Assembly: GCA_016432265.1 (NCBI GenBank)
Contig: CP066681.1
Coordinates: 770,342-834,341, forward strand
Length of the DNA: 64,000 bases
Direction: 5' to 3'
Source: Micavibrio aeruginosavorus
Lineage (GTDB): Bacteria > Pseudomonadota > Alphaproteobacteria > Micavibrionales > Micavibrionaceae
Under the pieces are notes generated by a model. It saw only the letters and a program-made list of their open reading frames with translations, made no database searches and was not told the DNA's origin. Made by a program: the position numbers and the translations under genes. Below, in pieces: positions 17,280-25,129 of this stretch (the stretch's first letter is position 1; each line of letters begins with the position of its first letter).

Positions 17280-18341
17280 ATGGCGAAAACGGCGCTGATC
17301 ACAGGCATCACCGGGCAGGACGGGGCGTATCTGGCGGCGCTCCTGCTGGAAAAAGGCTATCACGTTCATGGTGTCCGGCTTTACGAACCATCCCCCCTCT
17401 CGCCGGCTATTGTCCGGTTGCTGGAAGGTTGCCCGCAACGATTTTTCCTGCATTACGGCGATATGGTCGATGGCGGCGTCTGGTTGCGCCTGCTTCGGGA
17501 GATCGTTCCCGATGAAATTTACAATCTTGCCGCACTAAGCCATGTCGGTGTCAGTTTTGAACTGCCTGAGGCCAGCGCCCAGATCAATGCGCTGGGGACG
17601 CTGCGTTTGCTTGAGGCCGTTCGTTCCTTGCGGCTTCCGGCACGCCTCTATCAGGCTTCAAGCTCGGAGATGTTCGGCAACGCGCCGGCGCCGCAGAACG
17701 AAGAAACGCCTTTCCAGCCGTGCAGCCCTTATGCGTCATCAAAGCTTTATGCCTACTGGCTGGTGCGGAATTACCGGGAAGCCTACGGAGTGTATGCCGG
17801 CAACGGCATTTTGTTCAATCATGAAAGCCCGTTGCGCGGAGAGGAATTCGTCACGCGAAAAATTACACGCGCGCTGGCTGAGATCGTAGCGGGCAAGGAT
17901 ACTGTTTTGCGCCTTGGCAATCTGGACGCGCAGCGTGACTGGGGCCATGCTTCCGACTATGTGGAAGGCATGTGGCGGATGTTGCAGCAACCGCAGGCGG
18001 ACGATTATGTGCTGGCGACCGGGCATACGCACGCCGTCAGAGAGTTCGTTAAGGAAGCCTTTTCCTATGCCGGTATTGATCTGGCCTGGCGCGGGCAGGG
18101 CACTGAGGAAGAAGCTTTCTGTGCGCGGAGCGGACGAGTCATGGTTTCTGTCGATCCGTCCTTGTTCCGCCCTTCCGATATTCGTTGTCTGCGCGGTGAT
18201 GCGGCAAAGGCGCGGAACGTTCTGGGCTGGGAGCCCCGCCATGATTTTCTCTCTCTGGTGCGTGACATGGTCGATGCCGACCTGATGGAGCGGGGCCTTC
18301 AGCGCGGGGCGGGGTGGCTTTATGCTGTCGCTGCGGAATAA
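17280..18341 (+). CDS. gmd: GDP-mannose 4,6-dehydratase
   Basis: A 353-residue short-chain dehydrogenase/reductase. The NADP-binding loop is TGITGQDGAYLA at about residue 8, the active-site stretch is SSSEMFGNAP, and YASSKLYAYW carries the Tyr-x-x-x-Lys pair. It converts GDP-D-mannose to GDP-4-keto-6-deoxymannose. I start at ATG 17280 (MAKTALITG), discarding an in-frame upstream start whose residues are not part of the family. It overlaps the next gene by 20 bases, so translation is probably coupled. It is slightly shorter than the E. coli enzyme (373) but the motifs are whole. Confidence 0.9.
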   Translation: MAKTALITGITGQDGAYLAALLLEKGYHVHGVRLYEPSPLSPAIVRLLEGCPQRFFLHYGDMVDGGVWLRLLREIVPDEIYNLAALSHVGVSFELPEASAQINALGTLRLLEAVRSLRLPARLYQASSSEMFGNAPAPQNEETPFQPCSPYASSKLYAYWLVRNYREAYGVYAGNGILFNHESPLRGEEFVTRKITRALAEIVAGKDTVLRLGNLDAQRDWGHASDYVEGMWRMLQQPQADDYVLATGHTHAVREFVKEAFSYAGIDLAWRGQGTEEEAFCARSGRVMVSVDPSLFRPSDIRCLRGDAAKARNVLGWEPRHDFLSLVRDMVDADLMERGLQRGAGWLYAVAAE

Positions 18342-19281
18342 GCGTATCTGGGTCGCGGGTCATCAGGGGCTGGTCGGTCAGGCGCTGGTTCGGGCCTTAC
18401 CGGCCACCGGCGCGTCAGTGCTAACGGTGCCACGGTTCGCTTTGGATATGCGTGAGCAGCAGGCTGTGCGCCACTGGTTGCGCCAGAATAACCCCGATGT
18501 GGCAATCATTGCGGCGGCGACGGTCGGCGGAATCGGCGATAATCAGGCGCGTCCGGCAGATTTCATTTATGACAACATGATGATCGCGGCGAACATCATG
18601 CATGAAAGCGCGCATATCGGCCTTGAAAAGCTTTTGTTTCTGGGATCGTCATGCATATATCCCCGTGATGCGATGCAGCCGATCGGGCCTGAGTCCTTGC
18701 TCTCGGGGCCGCTGGAGCCAAGTAACGAAGCCTATGCGGTTGCCAAAATCGCCGGGATCAAAATGGCGCAATCCTATGCCCGGCAATATGGCTGCCGCTT
18801 TATAAGCGCGATGCCTTGCAATCTTTACGGCCCCGGTGATCGTTTCGATATGAAGCGATCGCACGTTATCCCGGCCCTGATGATGAAAATGGATGTGGCG
18901 CGGCGGCAGCGGCAATCCGCTCTGGAGGTATGGGGCACGGGTACGCCGCTGCGTGAGTTCTTGCATGTGGACGATCTGGCCGCGGCCCTTATCCTGCTAT
19001 TGCAGACTCATGAAGGGACGGAGCCCGTCAACGTCGGCAGCGGGCAGGAGATATCTATTGCCGATTTGGCCACGTTGATAGCGGAGATTACCGGATATGA
19101 AGGAGACATCAGATTCAGCCCGGCCTATCCGGACGGCACGCCGCGCAAAATTTTGGATTCTGCTGTCATGCGCGGCCTGGGGTGGCGACCGGAAATTGAT
19201 TTGCGCCGTGGATTGATGCAAACCTATGACTGGTTTTTGCAAAACAAGGCTTCTGCGGCAGAAGATCATTATGTCGCCTGA
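18322..19281 (+). CDS. fcl: GDP-L-fucose synthase
   Basis: A 319-residue SDR-type epimerase/reductase that turns GDP-4-keto-6-deoxymannose into GDP-L-fucose with NADPH. It shows VAGHQGLVGQALVR at the N-terminus (family GHxGLVG), FLGSSCIYPRDAMQPI with the catalytic serine and cysteine, and YAVAKIAGIKM with the Tyr-x-x-x-Lys pair. It overlaps gmd at the 5' end and the guanylyltransferase gene by 11 bases at the 3' end, giving a tight three-gene cassette. Confidence 0.92.
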   Translation: MLSLRNKRIWVAGHQGLVGQALVRALPATGASVLTVPRFALDMREQQAVRHWLRQNNPDVAIIAAATVGGIGDNQARPADFIYDNMMIAANIMHESAHIGLEKLLFLGSSCIYPRDAMQPIGPESLLSGPLEPSNEAYAVAKIAGIKMAQSYARQYGCRFISAMPCNLYGPGDRFDMKRSHVIPALMMKMDVARRQRQSALEVWGTGTPLREFLHVDDLAAALILLLQTHEGTEPVNVGSGQEISIADLATLIAEITGYEGDIRFSPAYPDGTPRKILDSAVMRGLGWRPEIDLRRGLMQTYDWFLQNKASAAEDHYVA

Positions 19282-20110
19282 AGTATCGCTCCATGGATCG
19301 ATCGTTCCTGTTATTCTCGCCGGCGGCGCAGGCCGTCGTTTGCAGCCGTGGTCGCGCGCGCTTTTCCCCAAGCCGTTTTTGCGCGTGCGGGGGCGAAGCC
19401 TGCTGCAGCACACGCTTGAAAGGGTCAGGGAATCGAGTCCCCTGATTGTATGCGCTTACGGGTGCCGCGAGCATGCCCGTGAACAAGCAGCAGCCCTAAA
19501 CGTCGATTATCATCTGTTGTTGGAGCCGTGCGCACGCAATACGGCGCCGGCAGTCGCAGCGGCAGCAGCGCATATCCTGCATCATAAGGGCAACCAGGCG
19601 TGGATGCTGGCTATGCCGTCCGATCATGCGATCGACGATATATCCTCTTTAAAAAACATGGCCAACGAGGCCGTAGACGGGCGTGTGCCGGGAATTGTTT
19701 CATTCGGGGTCAGACCAAGCCGCGCGTCCCCGCGTTTTGGTTATATTCTGGAAGGAAGGGACGGTGTGGCTTTTCATGAAAAGCCCGATCGTCGCGCGGC
19801 CAGGGCGCTGATCGATGCCGGGGCTTGCTGGAACAGCGGAGTCTGGCTGGCACGGGTTGATAACGTGCGTATGATTTTCAGGGATCTGGCCCCCATGTTG
19901 TGGCAGAAAGCCGAACAGGCTGTCGTCTATGCAAGACATGAAGGGCGCGAAACGATTCTGGAACCGGCTTATTTCTCCTGTATGGAGCCTGCGGCGATCG
20001 ATTGTGTCGTCATGGAAAAATACCCGGGCCTGACCTGCCGGGTTTTGCAGTCACGCTGGCGGGATCTGGGGTGCTGGCCTTCGATGATAGCCTATCTATG
20101 CGGGTTTTAG
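19271..20110 (+). CDS. Mannose-1-phosphate guanylyltransferase-type protein
   Basis: A 279-residue nucleotidyltransferase. PVILAGGAGRRLQPWSR is the nucleotide-binding loop and MLAMPSDHAI is the middle motif; FHEKPD and NSGVWLARV complete the ManC/XanB pattern, and SRWRDLGCW is the usual C-terminal signature. It would form GDP-mannose from mannose-1-phosphate and GTP for the two enzymes encoded upstream. It is shorter than ManC (about 350 residues without the isomerase part), so the C-terminal helix domain is missing. Start ATG 19271 lies inside fcl. Confidence 0.8.
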   Translation: MSPEVSLHGSIVPVILAGGAGRRLQPWSRALFPKPFLRVRGRSLLQHTLERVRESSPLIVCAYGCREHAREQAAALNVDYHLLLEPCARNTAPAVAAAAAHILHHKGNQAWMLAMPSDHAIDDISSLKNMANEAVDGRVPGIVSFGVRPSRASPRFGYILEGRDGVAFHEKPDRRAARALIDAGACWNSGVWLARVDNVRMIFRDLAPMLWQKAEQAVVYARHEGRETILEPAYFSCMEPAAIDCVVMEKYPGLTCRVLQSRWRDLGCWPSMIAYLCGF

Positions 20111-20150
20111 GGGCTTGCTCCCGCGCTGCACACTCACCTATTCTGCTCAC

Positions 20151-21068
20151 ATGAAAAAGAAACCGATTCGCTTGATTCCTTATTTATGTGGCTGCGGCGC
20201 TTTTTCCGCCGGGGCCGAAGCCGGAGCGATGGCGCTGGCAAGGGCCGGTCTGGTCGAATTGCTGCGTGGGCAGGGTCTGGATGTCGCTTGGTGGCGTGAT
20301 CCTGAAACCGCTGAATACGATTACAAGGCGCTGGGTTTGAAAACGCGTCCGGCGGCGGCATCATCTGCGCGTGAGGATGTGGTTTATTTTCATCTGACGC
20401 AACTGGCGCAGGATGTGGAGGATGCCGTGCGGGAAGGATTCCGCGCAGTCACGATCGGCGGCGACCATTCCATGGCGATCGGCTCGGTCGCGGGGTTGGC
20501 CAAAGCCCGAAAGGCTGCGGGCAAAACGGGTGTTGTCTGGATCGACGCGCACCCCGATATCCATACGATGAAAACATCAAGGCGCAAGACCTTTCATGCA
20601 GTGCCGGTATCCTTGTTGCTAGGGGAAGGAGACAAGAGGTTCGCGGCGCTTGCCGGGATTTGCCCTGTGCTGAAGCCGCAGCACATTGCTTATGTCGGCC
20701 TGCGTTCGATTGACGAGCCGGAGCTGCATCAGATTGCCCGCTACAATATCAAGACGTTTACCAACGGCGATCTTGACCAGTTCGGGTTGAAGGAGGCGCT
20801 GTCGCAATCGATTTCCCATATCGGCAAGGGCGCCAAGGCGCGGTTTTTGTCGCTTGATCTGGACGGTATCGATCCGGCGTTCGCTCCCGGCGTCGGAACG
20901 GCGGTGCCCGGCGGGATAGATGCGCCTGAGCTGTTGAAACTCTTCAAGAGTTTAGGCCGGAAGGCCGATTTCGATGTGATCGAAATCACGGAGTATAACC
21001 CGGGCCTGGATCAGGGTGGAAAGACCGCTGATCTGGTCGGGGATATCTTGATAGCGTTGCTGGCCTAA
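20151..21068 (+). CDS. Arginase/agmatinase-family ureohydrolase
   Basis: A 305-residue enzyme of the ureohydrolase fold. Metal-binding motifs are visible: GGDHSMAIGS, DAHPDIHT (usually DAHxDxN/H) and SLDLDGIDPAFAPG. EITEYNP near the end holds the conserved acidic residue. These enzymes hold two Mn ions and hydrolyse arginine or agmatine to release urea. The overall layout and length fit arginase best. ATG 20151 is used because the upstream in-frame residues look unrelated. The 3' end overlaps the convergent next gene by 4 bases. Confidence 0.85.
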   Translation: MKKKPIRLIPYLCGCGAFSAGAEAGAMALARAGLVELLRGQGLDVAWWRDPETAEYDYKALGLKTRPAAASSAREDVVYFHLTQLAQDVEDAVREGFRAVTIGGDHSMAIGSVAGLAKARKAAGKTGVVWIDAHPDIHTMKTSRRKTFHAVPVSLLLGEGDKRFAALAGICPVLKPQHIAYVGLRSIDEPELHQIARYNIKTFTNGDLDQFGLKEALSQSISHIGKGAKARFLSLDLDGIDPAFAPGVGTAVPGGIDAPELLKLFKSLGRKADFDVIEITEYNPGLDQGGKTADLVGDILIALLA

Positions 21069-21439
21069 TCGCCGACCTTGCGCAGTGTCAGGATCACGAT
21101 TTCGTTGCCGTATTCGATTTGCCCCGACATTTGCATTTTATCGCCCTTGCGCGCCAGACGCAGCACGGAGCGGTAGGTAACGGGTTCGCGCGTCGGCGTG
21201 CCGTCGTGAGCCGTCAGCAGGAAATCGATCCGCGCTTCGGAAGGGTCAGCCACGGAAACCATCAGCACTTCATTCTCGTTCAGAGCCGTAAATGTACTGT
21301 TCCAGAGGACGTTATTGCCGTCGCGGCGGCTGGTCTGACCGTCGCGGATTTCAGTTGTGCCGTCGCTACGTTTCACCAGCGGCCCTTCATAGTTGCTGGC
21401 TGATGAAACCTGATAGATGCCGTCCAGTTCGGTGGTCAT
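21065..21439 (-). CDS. Hypothetical protein, 124 aa
   Basis: I do not recognise the family. The product begins MTTELDGIYQVSSASNYEGP and continues with alternating beta-type segments (WNSTFTALNENEVLMVSVADP, YRSVLRLARKGDKMQMSGQIEYG), which suggests a small beta barrel, perhaps lipocalin-like. No signal peptide. GAGGGG lies about 9 bases before ATG 21439. It converges on the arginase-family gene with a 4-base overlap and diverges from the 21620 gene across an operator-like palindrome. Confidence 0.7.
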   Translation of the reverse strand: MTTELDGIYQVSSASNYEGPLVKRSDGTTEIRDGQTSRRDGNNVLWNSTFTALNENEVLMVSVADPSEARIDFLLTAHDGTPTREPVTYRSVLRLARKGDKMQMSGQIEYGNEIVILTLRKVGD

Positions 21440-21529
21440 GTGCAATACCCCTCAAACATTCAGGCTAGCGCAGGAACGGTTAAAAGGAAATGAGCGGCAA
21501 AGAGCTGGAGGAATCTTTGCCGGGCACAA

Positions 21530-21554
21530 TTTTTATGGCCTCAGGCCATAAAAA
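21530..21554. promoter_or_regulatory. Perfect palindrome next to a promoter
   Basis: TTTTATGGCC at 21531-21540 and GGCCATAAAA at 21544-21553 form a perfect inverted repeat with a 3-base centre, extendable by one base each side. It ends two bases before the -35 box at 21557, a position typical of an operator or activator site; it could also form a hairpin. Confidence 0.5.
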
Positions 21555-21556
21555 CA

Positions 21557-21586
21557 TTGACATAAAAGGAGAAGCTGTTGTATGGT
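21557..21586 (+). promoter_or_regulatory. Probable sigma-70 promoter
   Basis: TTGACA at 21557-21562 and TATGGT at 21581-21586 are 18 bases apart. The predicted start would lie about 25 bases before the coding start at 21620. Confidence 0.55.
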
Positions 21587-21619
21587 CGACCTGTAAAAAT
21601 AATAAGAAAGACTTAAGTT

Positions 21620-22009
21620 TTGACCAAGTTCATTGAAATATCTTCAACTTTTCCAGAGCGGGAAGACATGAGCGGGTCTGCCTATGTGCAGCAATTGCGT
21701 GAGCGTTTGCTGTCGGTTGGGGCGCAGGACATCCAGTACTTCGACCTGAAGCAATTGGCCGAGATTCAGGCGCGCTATCGCAACCGCCTGCGGGTGATGA
21801 TTCATCATTACCGGCGCTGGCAGGCTGATTACGGGCGCGAGCGGGATCGCATCGAGAAAGTTTACCGTGCCTATGAAGGAATTTTTGTCCGTCGTCAACT
21901 TGCCGATTCGTGGCAGCTTTATCTGACGGTCAACCGTGATTATCACGAACTGCGGCGTGTATATCTGGCGAACCTTCGCCAGCCTCCCCACAGGCGCGCC
22001 GCATCGTGA
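21620..22009 (+). CDS. Hypothetical helical protein, 129 aa
   Basis: I do not recognise this protein. It starts with TTG (TTG ACC AAG TTC) following a purine stretch AAGAAAG; ATG at residue 17 (MSGSAYVQQLRERLL) is an alternative start. From there it is almost all predicted helix, very rich in R, Y, Q and E (ARYRNRLRVMIHHYRRWQADY, ERDRIEKVYRAYEGIF), as in small nucleic-acid- or protein-binding helical bundles. It has its own promoter with an adjacent palindrome and is followed by a two-hairpin 3' region ending in a strong terminator. Confidence 0.6.
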   Translation: MTKFIEISSTFPEREDMSGSAYVQQLRERLLSVGAQDIQYFDLKQLAEIQARYRNRLRVMIHHYRRWQADYGRERDRIEKVYRAYEGIFVRRQLADSWQLYLTVNRDYHELRRVYLANLRQPPHRRAAS

Positions 22010-22101
22010 TAGTACAGAACCGGCTTCCCCCGGTTCAGCTTGATGACCCCACACACAAGCGGAAATCCCCCTGATCGCAAGGTCAGGGGGTTTTTCTTTT
22101 T
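22010..22101 (+). ncRNA. Two-hairpin 3' UTR or small RNA, copy A
   Basis: GAACCGG (22017-22023) pairs with CCGGTTC (22030-22036); then CCCCACACACA lies single-stranded at 22047-22057; then comes the terminator hairpin at 22067-22090. The order GGTTC, then CCCCACACACA, then terminator recurs at 24170-24288. It may be a 3'-UTR-derived regulatory RNA. Confidence 0.35.
22067..22101 (+). terminator. Intrinsic terminator
   Basis: CCCCCTGA at 22067-22074 pairs with TCAGGGGG at 22083-22090 around an 8-base loop, followed by TTTTTCTTTTT. Confidence 0.9.
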
Positions 22102-22191
22102 GTTTGCTCGTTGTTTGCTCGCCGGGGGTTGGATGCTTTCTTTGGCGCCATTAAGGCTCCCGGGATAAGAAGAGGGGAGGGAGAAAGTAAT

Positions 22192-23247
22192 TCAGGGCGC
22201 CTTCACAACCATCAGAGCGGTTGAGGATGATGACGGAGGGCCCATGACGGGATGGCGCGGAGCGCTTTTAAAAATATGCTCGACCAACCCATGCTGGTCG
22301 AAATAGCCGTTGGCGGTGACCAGGCCGCACATGCCGGCGAGCTGGGTCATTTTCTGCGGCAGCGGCTTGATGGACGACATCATCAGCAACTCATCGCCGA
22401 TATCGAAGGCGAAGTTGCGCACATAACCGTTGGCTTCTGTGATGCTGAAGCGCTGCGATTTTGTGAAGACAAGGTTGTGCGCGACCTGACTGGCTTTCTT
22501 GTGCCACTGCATCTCATAGCGGAAGTTATTCGGATGCGGGTCGAAACCGTTGATACCTGTCGTGTGATCGGCGATGATCTGCATGATATTTTTCATGAAT
22601 GGCGCCAGCGACTGGTCGTAGGCCTTCTCCAGACTGTCGTACCACTGATTGGTGTCGTAGCCGAGAATGACGTAACCATCGTCGCCGGCAAGGTCACGGC
22701 AGGCGGTCAGCATGCTTTGCATGTCCTGATCGGGGAAACCGTTAAGCGGCGCATTGTGCAGATTGGTTACCAGCCCGCCCGTCAGGAAGACGGCGGCTTT
22801 GCCTTTAGCCGGGACAACCGCGCCTGCGTCGCGAAAATCCATTTCGTAGTCGTCGGCGCTTTTGATCCGGCGGCGCAGAATGCGGGACTGGTTCAGAACG
22901 CCCTGCGCTTGCGCGTTGAAGTCGGCGCTGAGGTCAATCAGGCTGACGGCTTTGAGATTCGGCAGCTTCTCCAGAATCGGGTATTCCTTGCGGCTGAAGG
23001 AGGAAGCCGGGCCCGGGCCCACGACGATGGCGTGTTCTACATCCTGCAGATTGGCGGCGATAGCGTCGCGGTTGACGGAAAGAAGGCTGATTTCGCCGTG
23101 ATAGGGGTAGTAGTTCTTGTTGGCGTGGGTGAATTGAGCGAATAACTTACCGCCGCCGTTTTGATAGGCGATTTCCCCGGTGTGCCCCTGAACTCTGCGT
23201 GAGAACAAGTCCAGAGCAACCTTTGTGACAAGTTTATCAAAACTCAT
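22192..23247 (-). CDS. Histidine-specific SAM-dependent methyltransferase family (EgtD-like)
   Basis: A 351-residue protein that fits the histidine-specific methyltransferase family (the EgtD domain). IVVGPGPASSFSRK at about residue 74 is the SAM-binding loop, LIDLSADFNAQAQ the acidic second motif, and the C-terminal half keeps the EgtD pattern ILGYDTNQ...EKAYDQ...INGFDPHPNNFRYEMQWHKKAS..., with FSITEANGYVRNFAF ahead of the end. EgtD makes the betaine hercynine from histidine in ergothioneine synthesis. No egtB-like gene is nearby and the protein is divergent, so the substrate is open. It lies 49 bases after an XRE regulator gene in the same direction, a likely operon. Confidence 0.65.
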   Translation of the reverse strand: MSFDKLVTKVALDLFSRRVQGHTGEIAYQNGGGKLFAQFTHANKNYYPYHGEISLLSVNRDAIAANLQDVEHAIVVGPGPASSFSRKEYPILEKLPNLKAVSLIDLSADFNAQAQGVLNQSRILRRRIKSADDYEMDFRDAGAVVPAKGKAAVFLTGGLVTNLHNAPLNGFPDQDMQSMLTACRDLAGDDGYVILGYDTNQWYDSLEKAYDQSLAPFMKNIMQIIADHTTGINGFDPHPNNFRYEMQWHKKASQVAHNLVFTKSQRFSITEANGYVRNFAFDIGDELLMMSSIKPLPQKMTQLAGMCGLVTANGYFDQHGLVEHIFKSAPRHPVMGPPSSSSTALMVVKAP

Positions 23248-23296
23248 GGCTTTGCCATTACCGCTGCTTGCTTTTTTATATTCTCATTGTTATCGC

Positions 23297-23965
23297 TCAA
23301 GCCTTGGCCTTACGGGCCGGTGCCTGAGCGGTTATGCTATGTGCCCGCTGCCACATATCGGCAAACTGGGTTCTGTAGGCGTCGGCGATCGCTGGATAAT
23401 CCATGACGATCACCGTAGGTTCGGATTCAAAAACGATCGTCGCCAGTTTATTGGCGTAGACATAAAAGGGAACCGAAGCGAACAATTCCTTGGGAATACC
23501 GCGATATTCGGCATAATCGGCCCCCGGAACGTAATCGTCGCCTTCGCGCACCAGAATTTTGTAGTGAATGTTCGGCAGATTTTTCATGCGTTCGATGTGC
23601 GTTTCCGCAAAGTCGCCCAGATATTTGACAAACAGCCGTTCATCGACGTTGCTGACCAGAATATCGCCCTTGTAATCCTTGACGGTCTGATAAATATCTT
23701 CGTAGAAATCCACCAGCCCTTCCTGACCCTTATAAGTGCGGATATCGCCGCTGCGCAGACGCACGCCATCAAGGCCGATAAACTCGATGCCCGATGACTC
23801 GAATGTCTTGCGGATGGTTTGCAGGGTGCTTGCGCGCGGGGTGCTCTGGCCGTTTTCAATGCTGCCGATAGATGTGGAGGAAATCCCCGTCCGCTCCGCC
23901 AGTTCACTCTGGCTCCAGTTGAGGATTCCGCGCGCGCCGCGAATTTGTGCTGTTGTGATGCTCAT
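23297..23965 (-). CDS. XRE-type regulator with C-terminal sensor domain
   Basis: A 222-residue regulator. Residues about 6-60 are an XRE/Cro helix-turn-helix (GARGILNWSQSELAERTGIS, SIGSIENGQSTP), and residues about 85-205 form a second alpha/beta domain (YEDIYQTVKDYKGDILVSN, FASVPFYVYANKLATIVF) resembling the effector domain of TrmB-like regulators, which adopts a phospholipase-D-like fold. Genes of this type often control the enzyme they precede; here it is the EgtD-like gene. Palindromes between the gene and its promoter region suggest self-regulation. Confidence 0.8.
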   Translation of the reverse strand: MSITTAQIRGARGILNWSQSELAERTGISSTSIGSIENGQSTPRASTLQTIRKTFESSGIEFIGLDGVRLRSGDIRTYKGQEGLVDFYEDIYQTVKDYKGDILVSNVDERLFVKYLGDFAETHIERMKNLPNIHYKILVREGDDYVPGADYAEYRGIPKELFASVPFYVYANKLATIVFESEPTVIVMDYPAIADAYRTQFADMWQRAHSITAQAPARKAKA

Positions 23966-23991
23966 TTTACCCTGCGTGTGTAATCTAACAC

Positions 23992-24028
23992 CTTGTACAA
24001 GCTTTTAAAAAATCCAAGCCGGACTTGG
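23992..24028. promoter_or_regulatory. Possible operators of the XRE regulator
   Basis: A perfect palindrome CTTGTACAAG at 23992-24001, and an inverted repeat CCAAG-N5-CTTGG at 24014-24028. Both lie within 65 bases upstream of the regulator start codon, where autoregulatory XRE operators usually are. Confidence 0.4.
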
Positions 24029-24128
24029 TCTTTCGAAGGAATTAATAGCTGACTATGGGTATTTTATGCAAACAAAAAAATCATAATTTTCATAATTTTT
24101 TTTATTGACTATTTTTATAAATTATGAA

Positions 24129-24288
24129 AAAAATAAGCCTAACTTGCAAATTGATTAAGTTAACGGGAATCCCCTAGAACTGGTTCGTTCTTATCCCCAC
24201 ACACAGCCCGAAGACGGGTCAATTTTCAAGTCCCCACACGAAACATAAAAAAGACCTTCCGGCGCTTCCCCGCCCGGAAGGTTTTTTT
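24129..24288 (+). ncRNA. Candidate small RNA, copy B
   Basis: GAACTGGTTC at about 24178, CCCCACACACA at 24195-24205 and a second CCCCACAC at 24232-24239 are followed by a strong terminator. No open frame of note lies between the AT-rich promoter-like DNA and the terminator, so an RNA product is likely. The shared pattern with 22017-22101 suggests a small family. The 5' end is unknown. Confidence 0.4.
24254..24288 (+). terminator. Intrinsic terminator without an upstream protein gene
   Basis: ACCTTCCGG at 24254-24262 pairs with CCGGAAGGT at 24274-24282, followed by a run of seven T that includes the last base of the stem. Confidence 0.9.
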
Positions 24289-24325
24289 CTGGATTGACCC
24301 TGCAGGCGGCTGCTACAGGGTGTGC

Positions 24326-25120
24326 ATGACAAGATTTCAGTCACCGGATACAGGTCGAAACTGGGTAAACTGGCTGCGGGAACAGGCGGCGCAGGCCTAT
24401 GTCTGGGACGAAGCGGGGCAGTATCATCGCGTGATCGCGCCGCGCGGCCCTACGGCGCGCACATTGCGGGAAGCATGGCAATCCCTGTCCGCGGCAGACG
24501 AGCGCTTTCCCAGCCTGAAGCATAATTTATTTGTCGGGGCGTTGCCCCGCCTGCCGCTGGCGGCACGGGCCCAGATCAACGCTTTTTTCTCCGCGCAGGG
24601 GTTGCGCGATTTCGAATTTCTCGATCACGGCGGCCGGGCGATTGCCTTTCGGGCTTATCATCTGCCGTCGCGGCAATTCCGCATCGCGCGCATGGAGGCT
24701 CCTCATGGCTGCCGTTATGCGCGGCCCCGTCATCCGGCGATTCTGCAGCCCTTCGCCAGCAATGAAGGCCGCATGAAGGCGTATGGCGATATCAAACTTG
24801 AGATTTTGCCGGAGGTCATGCCTCTTGCGAAGCTTTACAAGGCCTGCGATGCCGATCAAGTCAAGCTCTTGCGCGATCTGTTCCACGAGGCGGTTCTCGG
24901 GTTGTCATGGGGGACGAATCTGATGTATCCCGCCACCATGTTCGACCGCGATGCTGAACCCCAGAATGTGGGTGTGCGCCCCGATGGACGGATTGTCAGC
25001 TTCGATCCGCAGATTATCACGGGCGCTCCGGCGCAGGCGGCGCAGCGCCATTTCAAGACCCCGGGCATTTTGAAAGATGCCAGCACCACGCAACTGGCGC
25101 TGATCTATCCGGCCTTTTAG
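24326..25120 (+). CDS. Hypothetical protein, possibly kinase-like
   Basis: A 264-residue soluble protein I do not recognise. The C-terminal half has features reminiscent of protein-kinase-like phosphotransferases: a helix followed by LFHEAVLGLSWGTNLMYPAT, and RDAEPQNVGVRPDGRIVSFDP, which resembles the catalytic-loop and DFG-type region (D..P.N....DG....D). The N-terminal half is basic and aromatic. The likeness is weak and could be chance. ATG 24326 is preferred over a GTG six bases upstream. It starts 38 bases after the terminator of the candidate RNA. Confidence 0.55.
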   Translation: MTRFQSPDTGRNWVNWLREQAAQAYVWDEAGQYHRVIAPRGPTARTLREAWQSLSAADERFPSLKHNLFVGALPRLPLAARAQINAFFSAQGLRDFEFLDHGGRAIAFRAYHLPSRQFRIARMEAPHGCRYARPRHPAILQPFASNEGRMKAYGDIKLEILPEVMPLAKLYKACDADQVKLLRDLFHEAVLGLSWGTNLMYPATMFDRDAEPQNVGVRPDGRIVSFDPQIITGAPAQAAQRHFKTPGILKDASTTQLALIYPAF

Positions 25121-25129
25121 CGGATTTTT

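Larger units (their letters stand above)
23966..24325. other. Divergent intergenic region, 360 bases, with repeats and terminator
   Basis: Between the XRE gene (minus) and the 24326 gene (plus). Contents, left to right: two operator-like palindromes, a very AT-rich stretch with inverted repeat TTCATAATTT (24089-24098) and AAATTATGAA (24119-24128), a candidate small RNA, and a terminator at 24254-24288. The TCATAATTTT unit also occurs directly before the inverted repeat at 24081-24090. Confidence 0.6.
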
